Source of the DNA: Astragalus membranaceus
Lineage: Eukaryota; Streptophyta; Magnoliopsida; Fabales; Fabaceae
Length of the DNA: 64,000 bases
Direction of reading: 5' to 3'
Assembly: GCA_039519185.1 (NCBI GenBank)
Contig: CM076847.1
Location: forward strand, 23,185,251 to 23,249,250
A program made the position numbers and the translations under genes. Of the stretch, positions 35,045 through 45,845 are shown in pieces; the first letter of the stretch is position 1, and each line of letters begins with the position of its first letter. Below the pieces are notes generated by a model. That model was not told the origin of the DNA and ran no database searches. It saw nothing but the letters and a program-made list of their open reading frames with translations.

Positions 35045-37015
35045 TTGGCTGCCGCCTCTTGGAGCAGGATCTGGCGCCCTCATGGGCGCCTTGTTGCGTT
35101 GTCTTGGCTGCCGCCTCTTGGAGCAGGATCTGGTGCCCTTATGGGCGCCTTGGGCGCCTTGTCGTGTTCTGGAGAGTTGGCGCCCTCGTGGGCGCCTGAG
35201 GCCAGACTGTTCGCGTGTAGATCTTTTGGCGCCCTGCCATCCGCCCTTCTGGGTGCTGGCTTGTGCTTGACTTGGTGCTCTGTCAGGCGCCCTCTGGGGT
35301 GCCGCCTGTGGCTGCCTTGGCGCCCTGCCAGGCGCCCTATTTGGTGCCGCCTGTGGCTGCCTTGGCGCCCTCCCAGGCGCGCTCCTGGGTGTTCTGTTTT
35401 CAGTTGGTGCCCCCTAGGCGCCCTCTTGGATGCCGGGCCGAGCGTTCACTTGGCGCCCTCGTAGGCTCCTTTGTCCTTGGTTTCTGCTTGTATTTTATTT
35501 GTTGTTTGCTGGCGTCGTCCTGGGCGCCTTGTGCCAAGTGCTACGTTTTGCTGTTGGCGCCCTCTTGAGCACCTTACTGGACGCTTGTTTGTTCCGGAGA
35601 GTTGGCACCTTCCAGTGTGCCTTTGGTGTTATTCCCCGCGTGCGTGCGCTGAGTGTCTCCTCGTGGAGCAGATTTTGCGAGACAAGGTTTGGTGCCCTCA
35701 TGGGTGCCTTGGGCGCCTTGTTGCACAGTGCTGTCTGCCCCCTTGCGAAGAATTTGCTTCTAGACGACCTCCTGCTAGGTGCCCCTATGCCAGGCGCCCC
35801 ATTTCCAGGCGCCCTCATGGGCGCTGTCTGCTTCATCATTGTTCCCCTGCTAGGTGCCTTCATGGGCGCTGCCTTGGTTCTTGGCTCCCTGCCAGGCGCC
35901 CTCATGGGCGCTGCTGCTCTTCATTGGCGCCTTGCCAGGCGCCCTCATGGGCGCTGCCTGGTCCAGTATTGGCGCCTTGCCAGACGCCCTCATGGGCGCT
36001 TCCTTGGTGTTTGGCGCCCTGCCAGGCGCCCTCATGGGCGCTGGTTGCTTCCTTGCCAGGCGCCCTCTTGGGTGCCGGCTTGTGTGGACGTGTGCTTGGC
36101 ACTCTGCTTTTTTGTTCACGTGCTCGTGCACTATTTTATTTTCTTTTGTGCTCATGCACTCACATGCTCATGCATCATTTACTTTTCTTACGTGCTCATG
36201 CACTCACATGCTCTTGGATCCTTTAATTTTCTTACGTGCTCATGCACTCACATGCTCATGTGCTTGTGCACTGTGTTTTTTGCTCACGTGCTCGTGCACT
36301 CTTTTATTTTCTTACTTGCTCACGCACTCACATGCTCATGCATCTTTTAATTTTGCGAGACAGGGTTTTGATGCCCTCATGGGTGCCTTGGGCGCCTATA
36401 CGCTGGGTGTGTCCTCGTGGAGCAGATTTTGCGAGACAAGGTTTGGTGCCCTCACGGGTGCCTTGTGCGCCTTGTTACACAGTGCTGTCTGCCCCTTGCG
36501 AAGGACTTGCTTCCAGACCACCTCCTGCCAGGCGCCCTCGTGGGCGCTGCCTGCTTTTTCATTGGCGCCCTGCCAGGCGCCCTCATGGGCGCTAGCTGCT
36601 CTTCACTTGGCGCCCTGCCAGGCGCCCTCATGGGCGCTGGCTTCTCTTCACTTGGCGCCCTGCCCGGCGCCCTCATAGGCGCTGGCTGCTTCTTGACTTG
36701 GCGCCCTTCCAGGCGCCCTCATGGGCGCTGGCTGCTTTTCCCTTGGCGCCCTTCCAGGCGCCCTCATGGGCGCTGGCTGCTTCTTGACTTGGCGCCCTGC
36801 CAGGCGCCTTCATGGGCGCTCGCTGCTCTTCACTTGGCGCCCTCCCAGGCGCCCTCATGGGAGCTGGCTGGTTTTCCCTTGGCGCCCTGCCAGGCGCCCT
36901 CATGGGCGCTGCTGCTTCTTGACTTGGCGCCCTGCCAGGCGCCCTCATGGGGGCTTCTTTCTTCCAACCTTGGCGCCCTGCCAGACGCCCTCACGGGTGC
37001 CGGCATGTGTGGACG
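35045..37015. repeat. GGCGCC-rich tandem arrays of member 1 (about 45-bp unit)
   Basis: In 36550-36950 the unit is 45 bp: GGCGCCCTGCCAGGCGCC, CTCATGGGCGCTG, then a variable 10-14-bp spacer (CTTCTTGACTT, TTTTCCCTT, TCTTCACTT). The same core, more diverged, fills 35045-36090. The block 35650-35776 recurs almost unchanged at 36403-36529 (GAGCAGATTTTGCGAGACAA in both), so a higher-order duplication of about 750 bp exists. The long ORFs here, such as 306 codons at 35430-36350, follow from a unit length divisible by 3 without stops, not from a gene. Confidence 0.9.
36110..36352. repeat. Minor tandem array, CTCATGCACTCACATGCTCA units
   Basis: Five to six diverged units of about 45-55 bp joining ACGTGCTCATGCACTCACATG with a T-rich spacer (TTTTAATTTTCTTAC). 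It sits between the two copies of the higher-order GGCGCC block. Confidence 0.8.
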
Positions 37016-37083
37016 TGTGCTCGGCACTTTGCTTTTTCGTTGGTCATCCTGTTTCTTAGCCTGTTTTTCTTCTTGTTGAAATT

Positions 37084-37240
37084 TCAGGGCTTGCTTGGTG
37101 CCGAGGGGAATTGCTTCTTCTGTCCTTACCATTATCTGTTTGATATTTCCACGATCTTTCAGTTTGACCATGAGGTTCTAGACGGGAGGATTGTCAAATA
37201 CCACCCCAACGGGGTTGACTTCGATGTCATTGCCCCCTGA
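37084..37240 (+). pseudogene. Remnant of the antisense ORF in member 1
   Basis: After TTGTTGAAATTTCAG the plus strand shows a segment matching member 2 (GGCTTGCTTGGTGCCGAGGG), then the last codons of the antisense protein, FDHEVLDGRIVKYHPNGVDFD up to VIAP and stop at 37240. The same tail in member 2 is FDHDVREGRIVKYHSNGVDF. Everything between, some 450 codons in member 2, is deleted here. It shows the antisense gene was part of the family ancestor. Confidence 0.75.
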
Positions 37241-37384
37241 TTTTTTATGTTTCATTTTGAAACATCCATGCTTACTCTTTGTCAGGCTTGTTTCTTATAC
37301 TTATAACTGGCACGCGTAAGATGGCCTTGGGCGCCAGTCATCGCCTTGCGCATCTGAATGTATAATCTCACACCGTCTTGTGGC

Positions 37385-37925
37385 AATGTTAACTCTGGGG
37401 GCATTTTATGAGAATCGATCTGAATTTAACTCGCCCATCAGAGGTTGTGACACGTTTAAAGTCACTTCGTGCCTCGTGGCAAAGTTAACACCTCGTGGGA
37501 CTCTGGGGGCAGTTTATCAGAATCGATCCGAATTTAACTCGCCCATCAGAGGTTGCGACCATTTTCGAAGCCGCTTCACACCTCATGGGACTCTGGGGGC
37601 AGTTTATCAGAATCGATCTGAATTTAACTCGCTCATCAGAGGTTGCGACATGTATAAATTCGCTTCGCACCTCATGGGACTCTGGGGGCAGTTTATCAGA
37701 ATCGATCTGAATTTAACTCGCCCATCAGAGGTTGCGACACGTTTAAAGTCGCTTCGCACCTCGTGGGACTCTAGGGGCAGTTTATCAGAATCGATCTTAA
37801 TTTAACTCGCCCATCAGAGGTTGCGACACGTTTAAAGTCCCTTCGTGCCTCGTGGAAAAGTTTACTCTAGGGGCATTTTATCAGAACTCGGTCTGAATAT
37901 AACTCGCCCATCAGAGGTTGTGGGG
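37385..37925. repeat. Tandem array, about 88-bp unit, six copies (member 1)
   Basis: Unit words: GGGGGCAGTTTATCAGAATC, GATCTGAATTTAACTCGCCC, ATCAGAGGTTGCGACACG, TTTAAAGTCGCTTCGCACCTC. Copies start near 37395, 37505, 37594, 37684, 37772 and 37870. The same unit occurs in reverse orientation in member 2 (55590-56130), which itself is in the opposite orientation, so the array has the same polarity relative to gag. Confidence 0.92.
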
Positions 37926-38518
37926 CCAGTGGCCATGGTTTTCCCTCTTCTGTTGATAGCGCCCTCCTGGGTGCCTTGCTGTTGATGGCGCCCTCATAGG
38001 TGCCTGGGTGTTGGGCGCCTTCTATGGTGCCTTCTATGGTGCTGGGCGCCTTCTTTGGTGCCTTCTATAGTGCTGGGCGCCTTCTATGGTGTCAAGCCTT
38101 GTTTCCTTTTTGTGCCAAGTGCTAGGCATCCTCTATGGTGTCATGCCTTGGGTCCCCGCTGGGTGGGTTCCGTGACCTTGGTTACTTTGCTTTAGGAAGA
38201 TGAGCGCGCCATGACACCCTTGACTCCCCTACTTGGAGAGATGAACTTGGCTTTGAGCTAATGTTGAGGTTGCCCCTGCGATCCAGGCGGTCCCTTCCTG
38301 CATGGGATGTTGGGTCTCAAGCTTGCCTTGCTCCACTCCTAACTATGGAGTTGGCCCCTTTTTTCTTTCTTGATCTTAAGGAATTTTTTCGTTGGAACAA
38401 GCGTTAATGCTAGGGAGCTAGAGCAAAAACTGTTAAAATGAATTTTTGTATCATTCATATCGAGATTTTACATTATGCCTTCATGCTTAAACAACAAAAT
38501 TCATAACTAGCCCTAGGC
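37926..38518 (-). other. Member 1 internal region between array and gag
   Basis: Degenerate GGCGCC words (37957-38110) then unique sequence. No protease or other pol part is recognised. Confidence 0.5.
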
Positions 38519-39844
38519 TCAAGTCCTGATGTCATCCTCTTCTTCATTCACGTACCGGGCGAGCTTCCCTTTGCAGATCAGCTCTTCCATGTCATCCCCG
38601 AGGGTGTTGGATTTACTGGTACTGTGCCCATAACGAGCCAGATCACCCTTCTCGCTGCCAACCTTGGCCTCCTCTTGGTAGGCCATGCTGTCTTCTTCAT
38701 AGTCCATGTACTTCTGTGTCTTCCGAAGGAACTCGTACAAGCTCCGGGGTTTGTTAACCCCCATGTCCCTTTGAAACAGACTTCCCTTCTTGAGACCATC
38801 CTTCATCCAAAAGAGCCTCCTCTAGTCTTCAAGGTTCCTGACGTTGGCAGCCTCCTTGTTGAACCTTTCCAGATATTCTCTAAGTGTTTGTTTCTCTCCC
38901 TGCCTGATTGCCCTAAGAACCTCTTCAGATTTGGGTCTCAACCGGGAGGCAGTGAAACGAGCTGTGGACATTCTCGCCAGCTGCCCCCATGAGGAGATGG
39001 AGTTCGGCCTTAACTCTTGAAACCACTCTAGTGCGGAACTTTCGAGAGTGAGGGGGAAGATTTTTCAGTGAACAGGCTCCCTGGCGCCTCTATAGCGCAT
39101 CATCAGGGAGAAGTGTGCCAGATGGCGGTCTGGATCTCCAGTTCCGTCATAAATCTTGAGGGTTGGCAGCTTCTCCAAGGCCCTTGGGATTCGACATTCA
39201 TCCACCCTTCGAGTGAAAGGTCCTTCTTCCGAAAACCCTCTTGAGTTTCGGGGGGAGGTGTCTTCATAGTCCAACTCATGATACCTGCGTCGGTCGGGGG
39301 ATCTCCTCGATGGCGATCCCCGGTGGTGCCTCCGATGGGTATCGACCCGGTTCCTCGACCTCCTACGAGAATCAGGGGATGCGCGTGAGGAAGTCCTGGA
39401 ATGGGAGTCGTGAGGCTGGTAGGTATCATCTGGAGGCGATTATGGAGATGAGCCTGACCCTCCACGTCTGCGACGTCGAGGGGGAGAGCGATGCACGTGC
39501 CTTCGCCTTGGGGGGGAATGGTGGACGAGGTGCCTTCGAAGGGGAGACCGACGGTGCCTTGAAGCCACCATTGTCGGAGGAGGCTGCTCAGACATGGAAG
39601 CCACACGCCTTTCAATCTGCCTTAGGCGAGCTTCCTGCTGCAGCATAGCTTGAGTGCGGATGGCCAGGAGATCCAAAAGTTGGTTCACATTCGAGGATTG
39701 GGCAGGCTGACTGGCGCCCTTGTTAGGCAGGCTGGCGACGTTGCCCTCATTAGGCACGCTGGTGACGTTGCCCTCAGGGGTATCCTCTGGTCGGGATGAA
39801 GGTCTGGCAATGCTTTCAATCCGGGGTCTGCCTCTGGGAGCCAT
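38519..39844 (-). pseudogene. Ty3/gypsy gag of member 1
   Basis: Starts MAPRGRPRIESIARPSSRP at 39844, 69 bp inside the LTR. A leucine-rich helix (NQLLDLLAIRTQAML) and Arg/Ser-rich SPPRRR tract precede the Gag domain (YDGTGDPDRHLAHFSLMM, LTLESSALEWFQELRP, ISSWGQLARM, LREYLERFNKEAANVRNLED). In-frame stops occur at about 39068 (a Cys codon position, VH*KIF) and near 38829; at least one shift joins the segments. The end at 38519 lacks the His/Cys tail and protease of member 2. It would form virus-like particles if intact. Confidence 0.85.
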
Positions 39845-39912
39845 GGAGTAGCAAGAGAAAAGTTTGAGTAGTGATGATGTGACAGATAGATATCTCCCAC
39901 TGTTGTCGCCAA

Positions 39913-40283
39913 TGTTCTGTACCTGGCAGTATTTTGGTCGGCTGCTGTTGGTAGGTCTCTTGCTTCCCTGGCAGGAGGTCAGTGAGCGCCCGGGGGGGGG
40001 GGGGTACCTGCAAAGCCACTCCGACGCTCAAGTCAGTATGAGAATAAGCTAGTGAATTTTCAAGGGAAGAGTGTGTACCTCGTAAATGGCAATACGAGCC
40101 TGTATTTATAGGAAATCGTGCCCGTTTGTGGGTCGTCGGATCAGCGGAATTGATCTTAACCATCCAAGCGTGATTGGGCTTGTATGTTGTGGATAAGGGC
40201 CAAAGTGATTGGGCCAATCCATATCCATTGCTAAATGCACCTCCTGGAATTGTTAAATGGACCTCTTGGTCCAGTCCAGAACA
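39913..40283 (-). repeat. 5' LTR of member 1 with primer-binding site at 39895-39912
   Basis: 371 bp, near-identical to 34570-34936, with a TATTTATAGG-type TATA region on the minus strand near 40102-40112. The primer-binding site TTGGCGACAACAGTGGGA follows the LTR end. Confidence 0.9.
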
Positions 40284-40288
40284 GATCC

Positions 40289-40496
40289 TAACCAAATAAA
40301 TAATGTGCCATCGAATAAAGAGTAATGACTAATGAGCACACTTGCATATACATGTTGGTTAATTTGGAGATTAGAAGTCTGCAGAAGTTGGCCCAGTCAA
40401 ATGCAAAAGTAATTAGTTCATAAAACATAGAATAAAAATTGTCAAAAAGTAAATTTCATTCATCACTCCCTAGCAAAAACTATTTGAATGGGTAAC
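40289..40496. other. Short spacer between two LTR elements
   Basis: A+T-rich unique sequence; no feature seen. Its continuation is at 43851, beyond the gag-only element. Confidence 0.4.
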
Positions 40497-43400
40497 TGTT
40501 TACCGTGTTTTTTGGTAAACACCGCTAGTTACAAATTAATGTTGCTTGCAGGATCAACTAGAAAATCCTAGAACATTTGTGTTAAAGTTTTTTCCAGAAA
40601 TTATTAGTGTTCTTGTAGTTTAAACTTGAAAGTTTGAAGATAACCGTCGAAGTTATCTCCAGAAGGGAGAATTCTGAGTGGAAGGCGAAGAGAAAACAAA
40701 TAAAATGCAGAAAACTTAAGAAAGTAAAAGTGAAATTGCATTAATTGTAAAGAGAATGGTGCACAAGTTCATACATTGTTCTCTGACTCGTTTTCTCTGT
40801 GATGTTGGAAGTCTGAGTTTCAGAATTCTGTATGTGAGTTTGTGACCCGTTTTTCCTATGAAAAACCACTATTTATACAAGGAGGGAAACACAATAACTA
40901 ACTAACTGTACATAGAATTTAAAAAAATGGTAACAGCCATGTCTTCGACCACAATAACTGCTATGCTGTTTCAACAATGAGCACTTGACTTCTGATCTAT
41001 CACTAATTTTCTTCTCGTCGAACCATTGGCTTCAATTCTTCAATTTCCACTAAGTTATGCACTGCGTCAAACCTTCTTGGGAAAACTTCTCACTGTCGAA
41101 ATCAACACCTTTCCTCTTGAAATTAGCAAGTCAAACCTCGTTGACTGCATTTAATTGATCCTGTCGAAAATGCAGGCTAACAAATTTCAGCCTACCTTCA
41201 TTGAGAGCTTTCGGGGCCAAATCCCTGAAAACAACACAACGAGAAGTGTTATGGCCTAAAAAGTTATGGAATTTACGAAAACCCATTTTCTTTCTTTGTT
41301 CCAATGGTGGTATTTTCAGGTCTTTAGGCACCAAAAATTGACCATCAGTAACCAAAAGATCAAATATTTCATCACATTTAGAAACATCAAAGGTGTAAGT
41401 TTTTGTAACAAACTTATCATTTTTAGGCTCGGTAGGATTTTTCCCTTCTGATGGCTTTAACACTTTACATGTATAAGGAGGCCCAGGTTTTAATTTTGCA
41501 ATATTAACCTCTTCTTCGACATCCTCATACGATATGTCGAATTCCTGGTCGCTGTCATTAGTGTCGACATATGCGACTTTTTCTTTTTTATTATTGAACC
41601 TACTAGTCCTAACCATTTCAGCTTTAAGACTTTCGACCTGTCGAACTCTATCAGCCAATTGTGCCATATCTCTTAAGTGCAGAGTATCTAATTTCTTTGT
41701 TACAGAATAGTCTAGGCCACCAGCAGCCATTTCGACTAACTCGTGTTCAGGCACTTGAGTAAAGCACCTTGCCTTGAGAAGTCTAAATCTATTGAGATAG
41801 TCATCAATAGACTCCACCACTTTACGTCGAACGCTAGCCAATTCCTTAAGACTAATCTTGCATTGGCTCATATAGAATTGCTCATGGAAAGCCTTTTCTA
41901 ACTGATTCCAATTAAAAATGGAATGTGGAGGTAAAGTGGTGAACCAAGTAAAAGCATTTTTAGTTAGAGAATTTGGAAAGTATTTCATTCTTAAATTCTC
42001 ATTGTGTGCTATGTCACCAGCCTCAGTTAAATAACGGGCAACGTGTTCGACAGTAGATTCGCTAGTTTCCCCAGCGAATTTTGTGAACTTAGGAATTTTC
42101 CATCCCCTGGGCAATTCTGTTTGCAATATATAATCCGAAAAAGGTGACACAAAATTAGGCCTAAATTAAGACCATTTTGGGCTAGAATATTTTCGACAAG
42201 ATTAGCCAAATTGTTTTGGATTCTAAAATTATTTTGTTAGACTTGCCTAACCACTTCATCAGTATTTTGGTTCCTATTGACTAACACAACATCAGGAACA
42301 GGCTCTTCGACAACAAGTTGTTGCCCTTGATTGATGGGAACTGCATTGTTGGGCCTTTCTATGGGGATTTCAACAGGCCTAACATTCTGAATTTGAGGAA
42401 TTTGCGGGTTATGCACTGGTGGAGTGTCAAAGAAATCAGCAATTCTTCCCATTTGTTCTGCTAACATTTGGTAACTATTATTTGTGTTTTGTATTAGAGG
42501 GTTAAACACTGTACCAATTTGTTGTGTTAACATATTAACCATATCATGATTACTATCATCCATTTGTTGCCTTAATGCCAGCAAAGATGATGTGGTCAAT
42601 GAAGGTTGAACATTTCGACTAAAAATGTTCTCTGATGAACTATGTGTAGGCGTAAATTCTGTAACTGCATTGTCTGCATATGTAGACGAATTTGTCTGAA
42701 GGCCTGCCATCAAGGCTGTTGGCATGCAATATGGATAACTCCTACTGTTCATAGGAAAATTAAATGGCATATTTCCAATCATTGGATTAGCCATTAAAGG
42801 ACTTGTTGGTCCTAATATTGGTGGCACAGAAGCCATCGCGTTAGTCCGTGTTAATGCTGCCGTTGTCATCATCGACACAGGAGTAATTACAGGAGCAGTT
42901 ACAGCGGTTACGCCCATAACTGTCAAAGAAGGCATGGAAGCGGCTACTCCCACGACATTCGTAGCGTTAGCGTCACTAACTGACGTTTGTTCTTGTGAAC
43001 TTAGTGCATTTGATGCAGAAGTATTGTTTACATTAGAGCGCACTATCTTTAAAAGATGTTTACCACTCCTCAAACGCATGCACAGATTAAATCACAAGTT
43101 TTAAGATTTCAACGAAAAAACTTTAAAAATTAGCACAAATGTCCCACTGGGCGTGCCAATTTGTTAACCGTGTTTTTTGGTAAACACCGCTAGTTACAAA
43201 TTAATGTTGCTTGCAGGATCAACTAGAAAATCCTAAAACATTTGTGTTAAAGTTTTTCCAGAAATTATGAGTGTTCTTGCGGTTTAAACTTGAAAGTATG
43301 AAGATAACCGTCGAAGTTATCTCCAGAAGGGAGAATTCTGAGTAGAAGGCGAAGAGAAAACAAATAAAATGCAGAAAACTTAAGAAAGTAAAAGTGAAAT

Positions 43401-43845
43401 TGCATTAATTGTAAAGAGAATGGTGCACAAGTTCATACATTGTCCTCTGACTCGTTTTCTCTGTGATGTTGGAAGTTTGAGTTTCAGAATTCTGTATGTG
43501 AGTTTGTGACCCGTTTTTCCTATGAAAAACTACTATTTATACAAGGAGGGAAACACAATAACTAACTAACTGTACATAGAATTTAAAAAATGGTAACTGC
43601 CGTGTCTTCGACCACAATAACTGCTATGCTGTTTCAACAACGAGCACTTGACTTCTGATCTATCACTAACTTTCTTCTCGTCGAATCATTGGCTTCAATT
43701 CTTCAATTTCCACTAAGTTAAGCACTGCGTCGAACCTTCTTGGGAAAACTTCTCACTGTCGAAATCAACACATTTCCTCTTGAAATTATCAAGTCAAACC
43801 TCGTTGACTGCATTTAATTGAAACTGTCGAAAATGCAGGCTAACA
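40497..43845 (-). mobile_element. Gag-only LTR element (TR-GAG type), complete, TSD GTAAC
   Basis: LTRs 40497-41182 and 43162-43845 (about 685 bp, TGTTAGCC...GTTAACA on the minus strand) are near-identical and flanked by GTAAC (40492-40496 and 43846-43850). A primer-binding-site-like TTGGCACGCCCAGTGGGA follows the 5' LTR (43161-43144). The interior of just under 2 kb encodes only gag, with no protease or pol, the defining layout of TR-GAG elements. Movement would rely on pol proteins of a related autonomous gypsy element. Confidence 0.9.
41131..43079 (-). pseudogene. Gypsy gag of the gag-only element; one stop and one frameshift
   Basis: Part 1 (43079-42237) starts MRLRSGKHLLKIVRSN, then a Thr/Ala/Pro-rich region and QMLAEQMGRIADFFDTPP. 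A TAA at 42237-42239 interrupts it; the same frame continues QNNFRIQNNLANLVEN for some 35 codons, then a shift near 42140 leads into part 2 (42150-41131) with the Gag domain: IPKFTKFAGETSESTVEHV, MKYFPNSLTKNAFTWF, NWNQLEKAFHEQFY, SIDDYLNRFRLLKARC. A late stretch (RKMGFRKFHNFLGHNTSRC) is the gag tail region preceding protease in autonomous relatives. The coding end reaches about 50 bp into the 3' LTR. Confidence 0.88.
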
Positions 43846-43850
43846 GTAAC

Positions 43851-44814
43851 CCGAGCATGGATCTGAAAAAGTATGCACTCAGTGGTTCGTATAGTTTAGA
43901 AGATACGTTAGATCATATAGTTTGGGGCCCGTATGCTCATGAAAAGCAATACGCTCTAAAGATGCAAAATAAAAGCAATAAAGAGAATATGACTTACCAA
44001 AGCAAAAGCAATAGAGAATTGCTTCAATAGAGCAGGCTCACCAGACAGAGAAAGTTACCCTACCGTTCCGATCAAGATGACACTTTTCATTCAACCTTGC
44101 AGGTTCCTCTTCTTTGCCGGTTTCTCCTCTTTGCTCTAGTTCTGACCGCTGGTCTTCCTCTATTGTTCCTAAACCGTTTCCTCTTCCTATTGGCGCAGGA
44201 AGTAAAGGCCTTACAATTGGGAATCATTGGTTTGGTTGCGGTTGAGAGAGTATAAGGTGGGAGATGTAGTGGAGAAGGTTTTTTTTTTTAGATAAGCATG
44301 TAGTGGAGAAGGTGAGAGAGGTAATGGAATTTAGGGTTACGTAAAAATAGTATTAAGGATTACCATCAAATGGCCTGATATACTATTATGTAATTGATTC
44401 TCATTCTGAAGATGACAGGGGAAATCACACTGAAAATGTAGGTCAATCAAGATAATTGACCCAATTAATTACACAGTATTTATGTCGTTCAAATTATTTA
44501 AGACTTCATCTACACTGAATTACAATATTTTCGGAATTATTCGATTCAAATTGCAAGAGATATGAGAATTTTGTTAAGCTGCGATCTGGTTCCTGAAAAT
44601 TGGTTAGCTGTAATTTAATGTGTCACGCGAATTAAGTGTTATAACGATTTCAAAATTTGAATGCTTTGTTCAGCGCTTTTTTTACACTATTATGAGTAGC
44701 AAAAGTCCAGCTCGACATTAAGTGGACAGGTCAATTAAAAGATGCTGACGTGTCTTTTTTTCTCAATTACAGGGACAACTATGTAGACTGGTGAACATGT
44801 GACGTGAGCATGTT

Positions 44815-44817
<3 letters not shown>
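43851..44817. other. Spacer; possible minus-strand exon, not assigned
   Basis: The minus strand from about 44215 to 44041 has an open stretch (RPLLPAPIGRGNGLGT, then EDQRSELEQRGETGKEEE) ending VTFSVW at a GTGAGC donor-like site, with a second donor-like GTAAGT near 43994. No start codon in frame and no known domain, so it is only a candidate exon of a gene split by the LTR insertions at 40497 and 34570. The rest is A+T-rich spacer. Confidence 0.25.

Positions 44818-44895
<78 letters not shown>
44818..44895. repeat. (TA)n microsatellite, left border of the pararetroviral insertion
   Basis: 78 bp of uninterrupted TA. The viral sequence begins within its last bases (TATCAGAGCC). Confidence 0.97.
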
Positions 44896-44900
<5 letters not shown>

Positions 44901-44905
44901 CCATT
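44893..44905 (+). promoter_or_regulatory. Primer-binding site (tRNA-Met type), 5' end eroded
   Basis: TATCAGAGCCATT is the inner part of the conserved caulimovirid site TGGTATCAGAGCC. The first TGG is replaced by the TA repeat, so the integration junction falls inside the site. Confidence 0.75.
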
Positions 44906-45418
44906 AAAACTTAAGGATGTAAGTATAAGGGTGAGCTATTTCTTCATTTGAAGAGTACTCAAATATCCCCTATTAAAACTTCTAAGGTGAACCGTCCCCG
45001 ATGATTCAACAAAGGTGTTGATATTGGGAGCAGTAGCCTTGAAGGGGGAAGCTTATATTTACACTGAAAGTTTTTAATTGCTCATACTTCTTTTGGGTCT
45101 TTTGCGTAAAGACTAACTATGTTTTCCAGTGCTTTCGTCTATGGTCCATTTTTCTCCAAAGAGGGAGAGTTTGAAGTAGACCGTTTATTTAGACTTGAAA
45201 GTTTTTGTTGGAAAACAAAGTTATATCTTTGGTTTAGGGATTTTCCCTTCTATCCCTTCGGGTTGATATGTCAAATGGTTTTCCATTTACAAAGATGACA
45301 TAAAGAAGTATCAACAGATATCTATTTTATTTGATGTTAAGTTTATTATATTCATCTATTAGTTCAGTAACTTGAACTAGCTGATCCACAACACACTTTT
45401 TAGCTCATACATTTTCCT

Positions 45419-45826
45419 ATGGAAGAAAATGATCATCCCGTATCTAGGGAAGAATGGTTAGAAGCTAGGCATCGTATGCTTAGCAAAGAAATATTTAAAA
45501 TAGAATTGCGACTCTCTGAGTTCGCAGCCAAGCGAGACAATTGGCCTCGTGATTCTGAACGATATAATTACTATAACGGTGTTTGTAATGATTTAGCAAA
45601 ATATTCTGCTATGCTGGGAACTAGAGTTTGTTCCCAACCTATTAATTCAGCCATTAGGAGTGAGTTAGATGAACTTCGTAATAATAGCGAGACTCGAGTG
45701 TTTTTATCAGAAAACCATACTAGGGCCTCTACATCTCAACAAGTAGATGAGTCAGAAACTATAAAAAATATTACCACTAGTGAAAAAATGAAATTCATTA
45801 GAAAAGGTAGGGAATCACCTACATAA
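45419..45826 (+). CDS. Pararetroviral ORF of 135 aa, function unknown
   Basis: ATG at 45419 after a leader of about 515 bp; ends 19 bp before the polyprotein ATG. It begins MEENDHPVSREEWLEARHRM and is predicted mainly helical and charged (RLSEFAAKRDNW), with a disordered Ser/Thr-rich end. No domain is recognised. Its position resembles the small first ORF of badnavirus-like genomes, which binds virions, but this is position only. The frame is intact. Confidence 0.6.
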   Translation: MEENDHPVSREEWLEARHRMLSKEIFKIELRLSEFAAKRDNWPRDSERYNYYNGVCNDLAKYSAMLGTRVCSQPINSAIRSELDELRNNSETRVFLSENHTRASTSQQVDESETIKNITTSEKMKFIRKGRESPT

Positions 45827-45845
45827 CCAGAAATAAGTTTTCTTA

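Larger units (their letters stand above)
34570..40283 (-). mobile_element. Tat-like non-autonomous LTR retrotransposon, member 1 (complete, TSD GATCC)
   Basis: LTRs 34570-34936 and 39913-40283 are near-identical and flanked by a perfect 5-bp duplication GATCC (34565-34569 and 40284-40288). Orientation is minus: LTR (39913-40283), primer-binding site TTGGCGACAACAGTGGGA, gag (39844-38519), an ~88-bp tandem array, a remnant of an antisense ORF, GGCGCC-rich arrays, polypurine tract, LTR. Protease, RT, RNase H and integrase are absent, so movement would need proteins from a relative. Confidence 0.9.

Noticed and set aside
35263..37079. Long overlapping ORFs (up to 306 codons) on both strands in the GGCGCC region
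   Set aside because: They follow the 45-bp repeat, whose length is a multiple of 3 and which lacks stops in several frames. No domain, start context or conservation supports a protein.
43818..44030. 70-codon plus-strand ORF
   Set aside because: Its start lies in the LTR of the gag-only element and the frame crosses the insertion junction; no domain seen.
44041..44215. Minus-strand exon with GTGAGC donor
   Set aside because: Open and exon-like, but no start, no recognised domain and no second exon could be joined; kept only as a note in the spacer entry.
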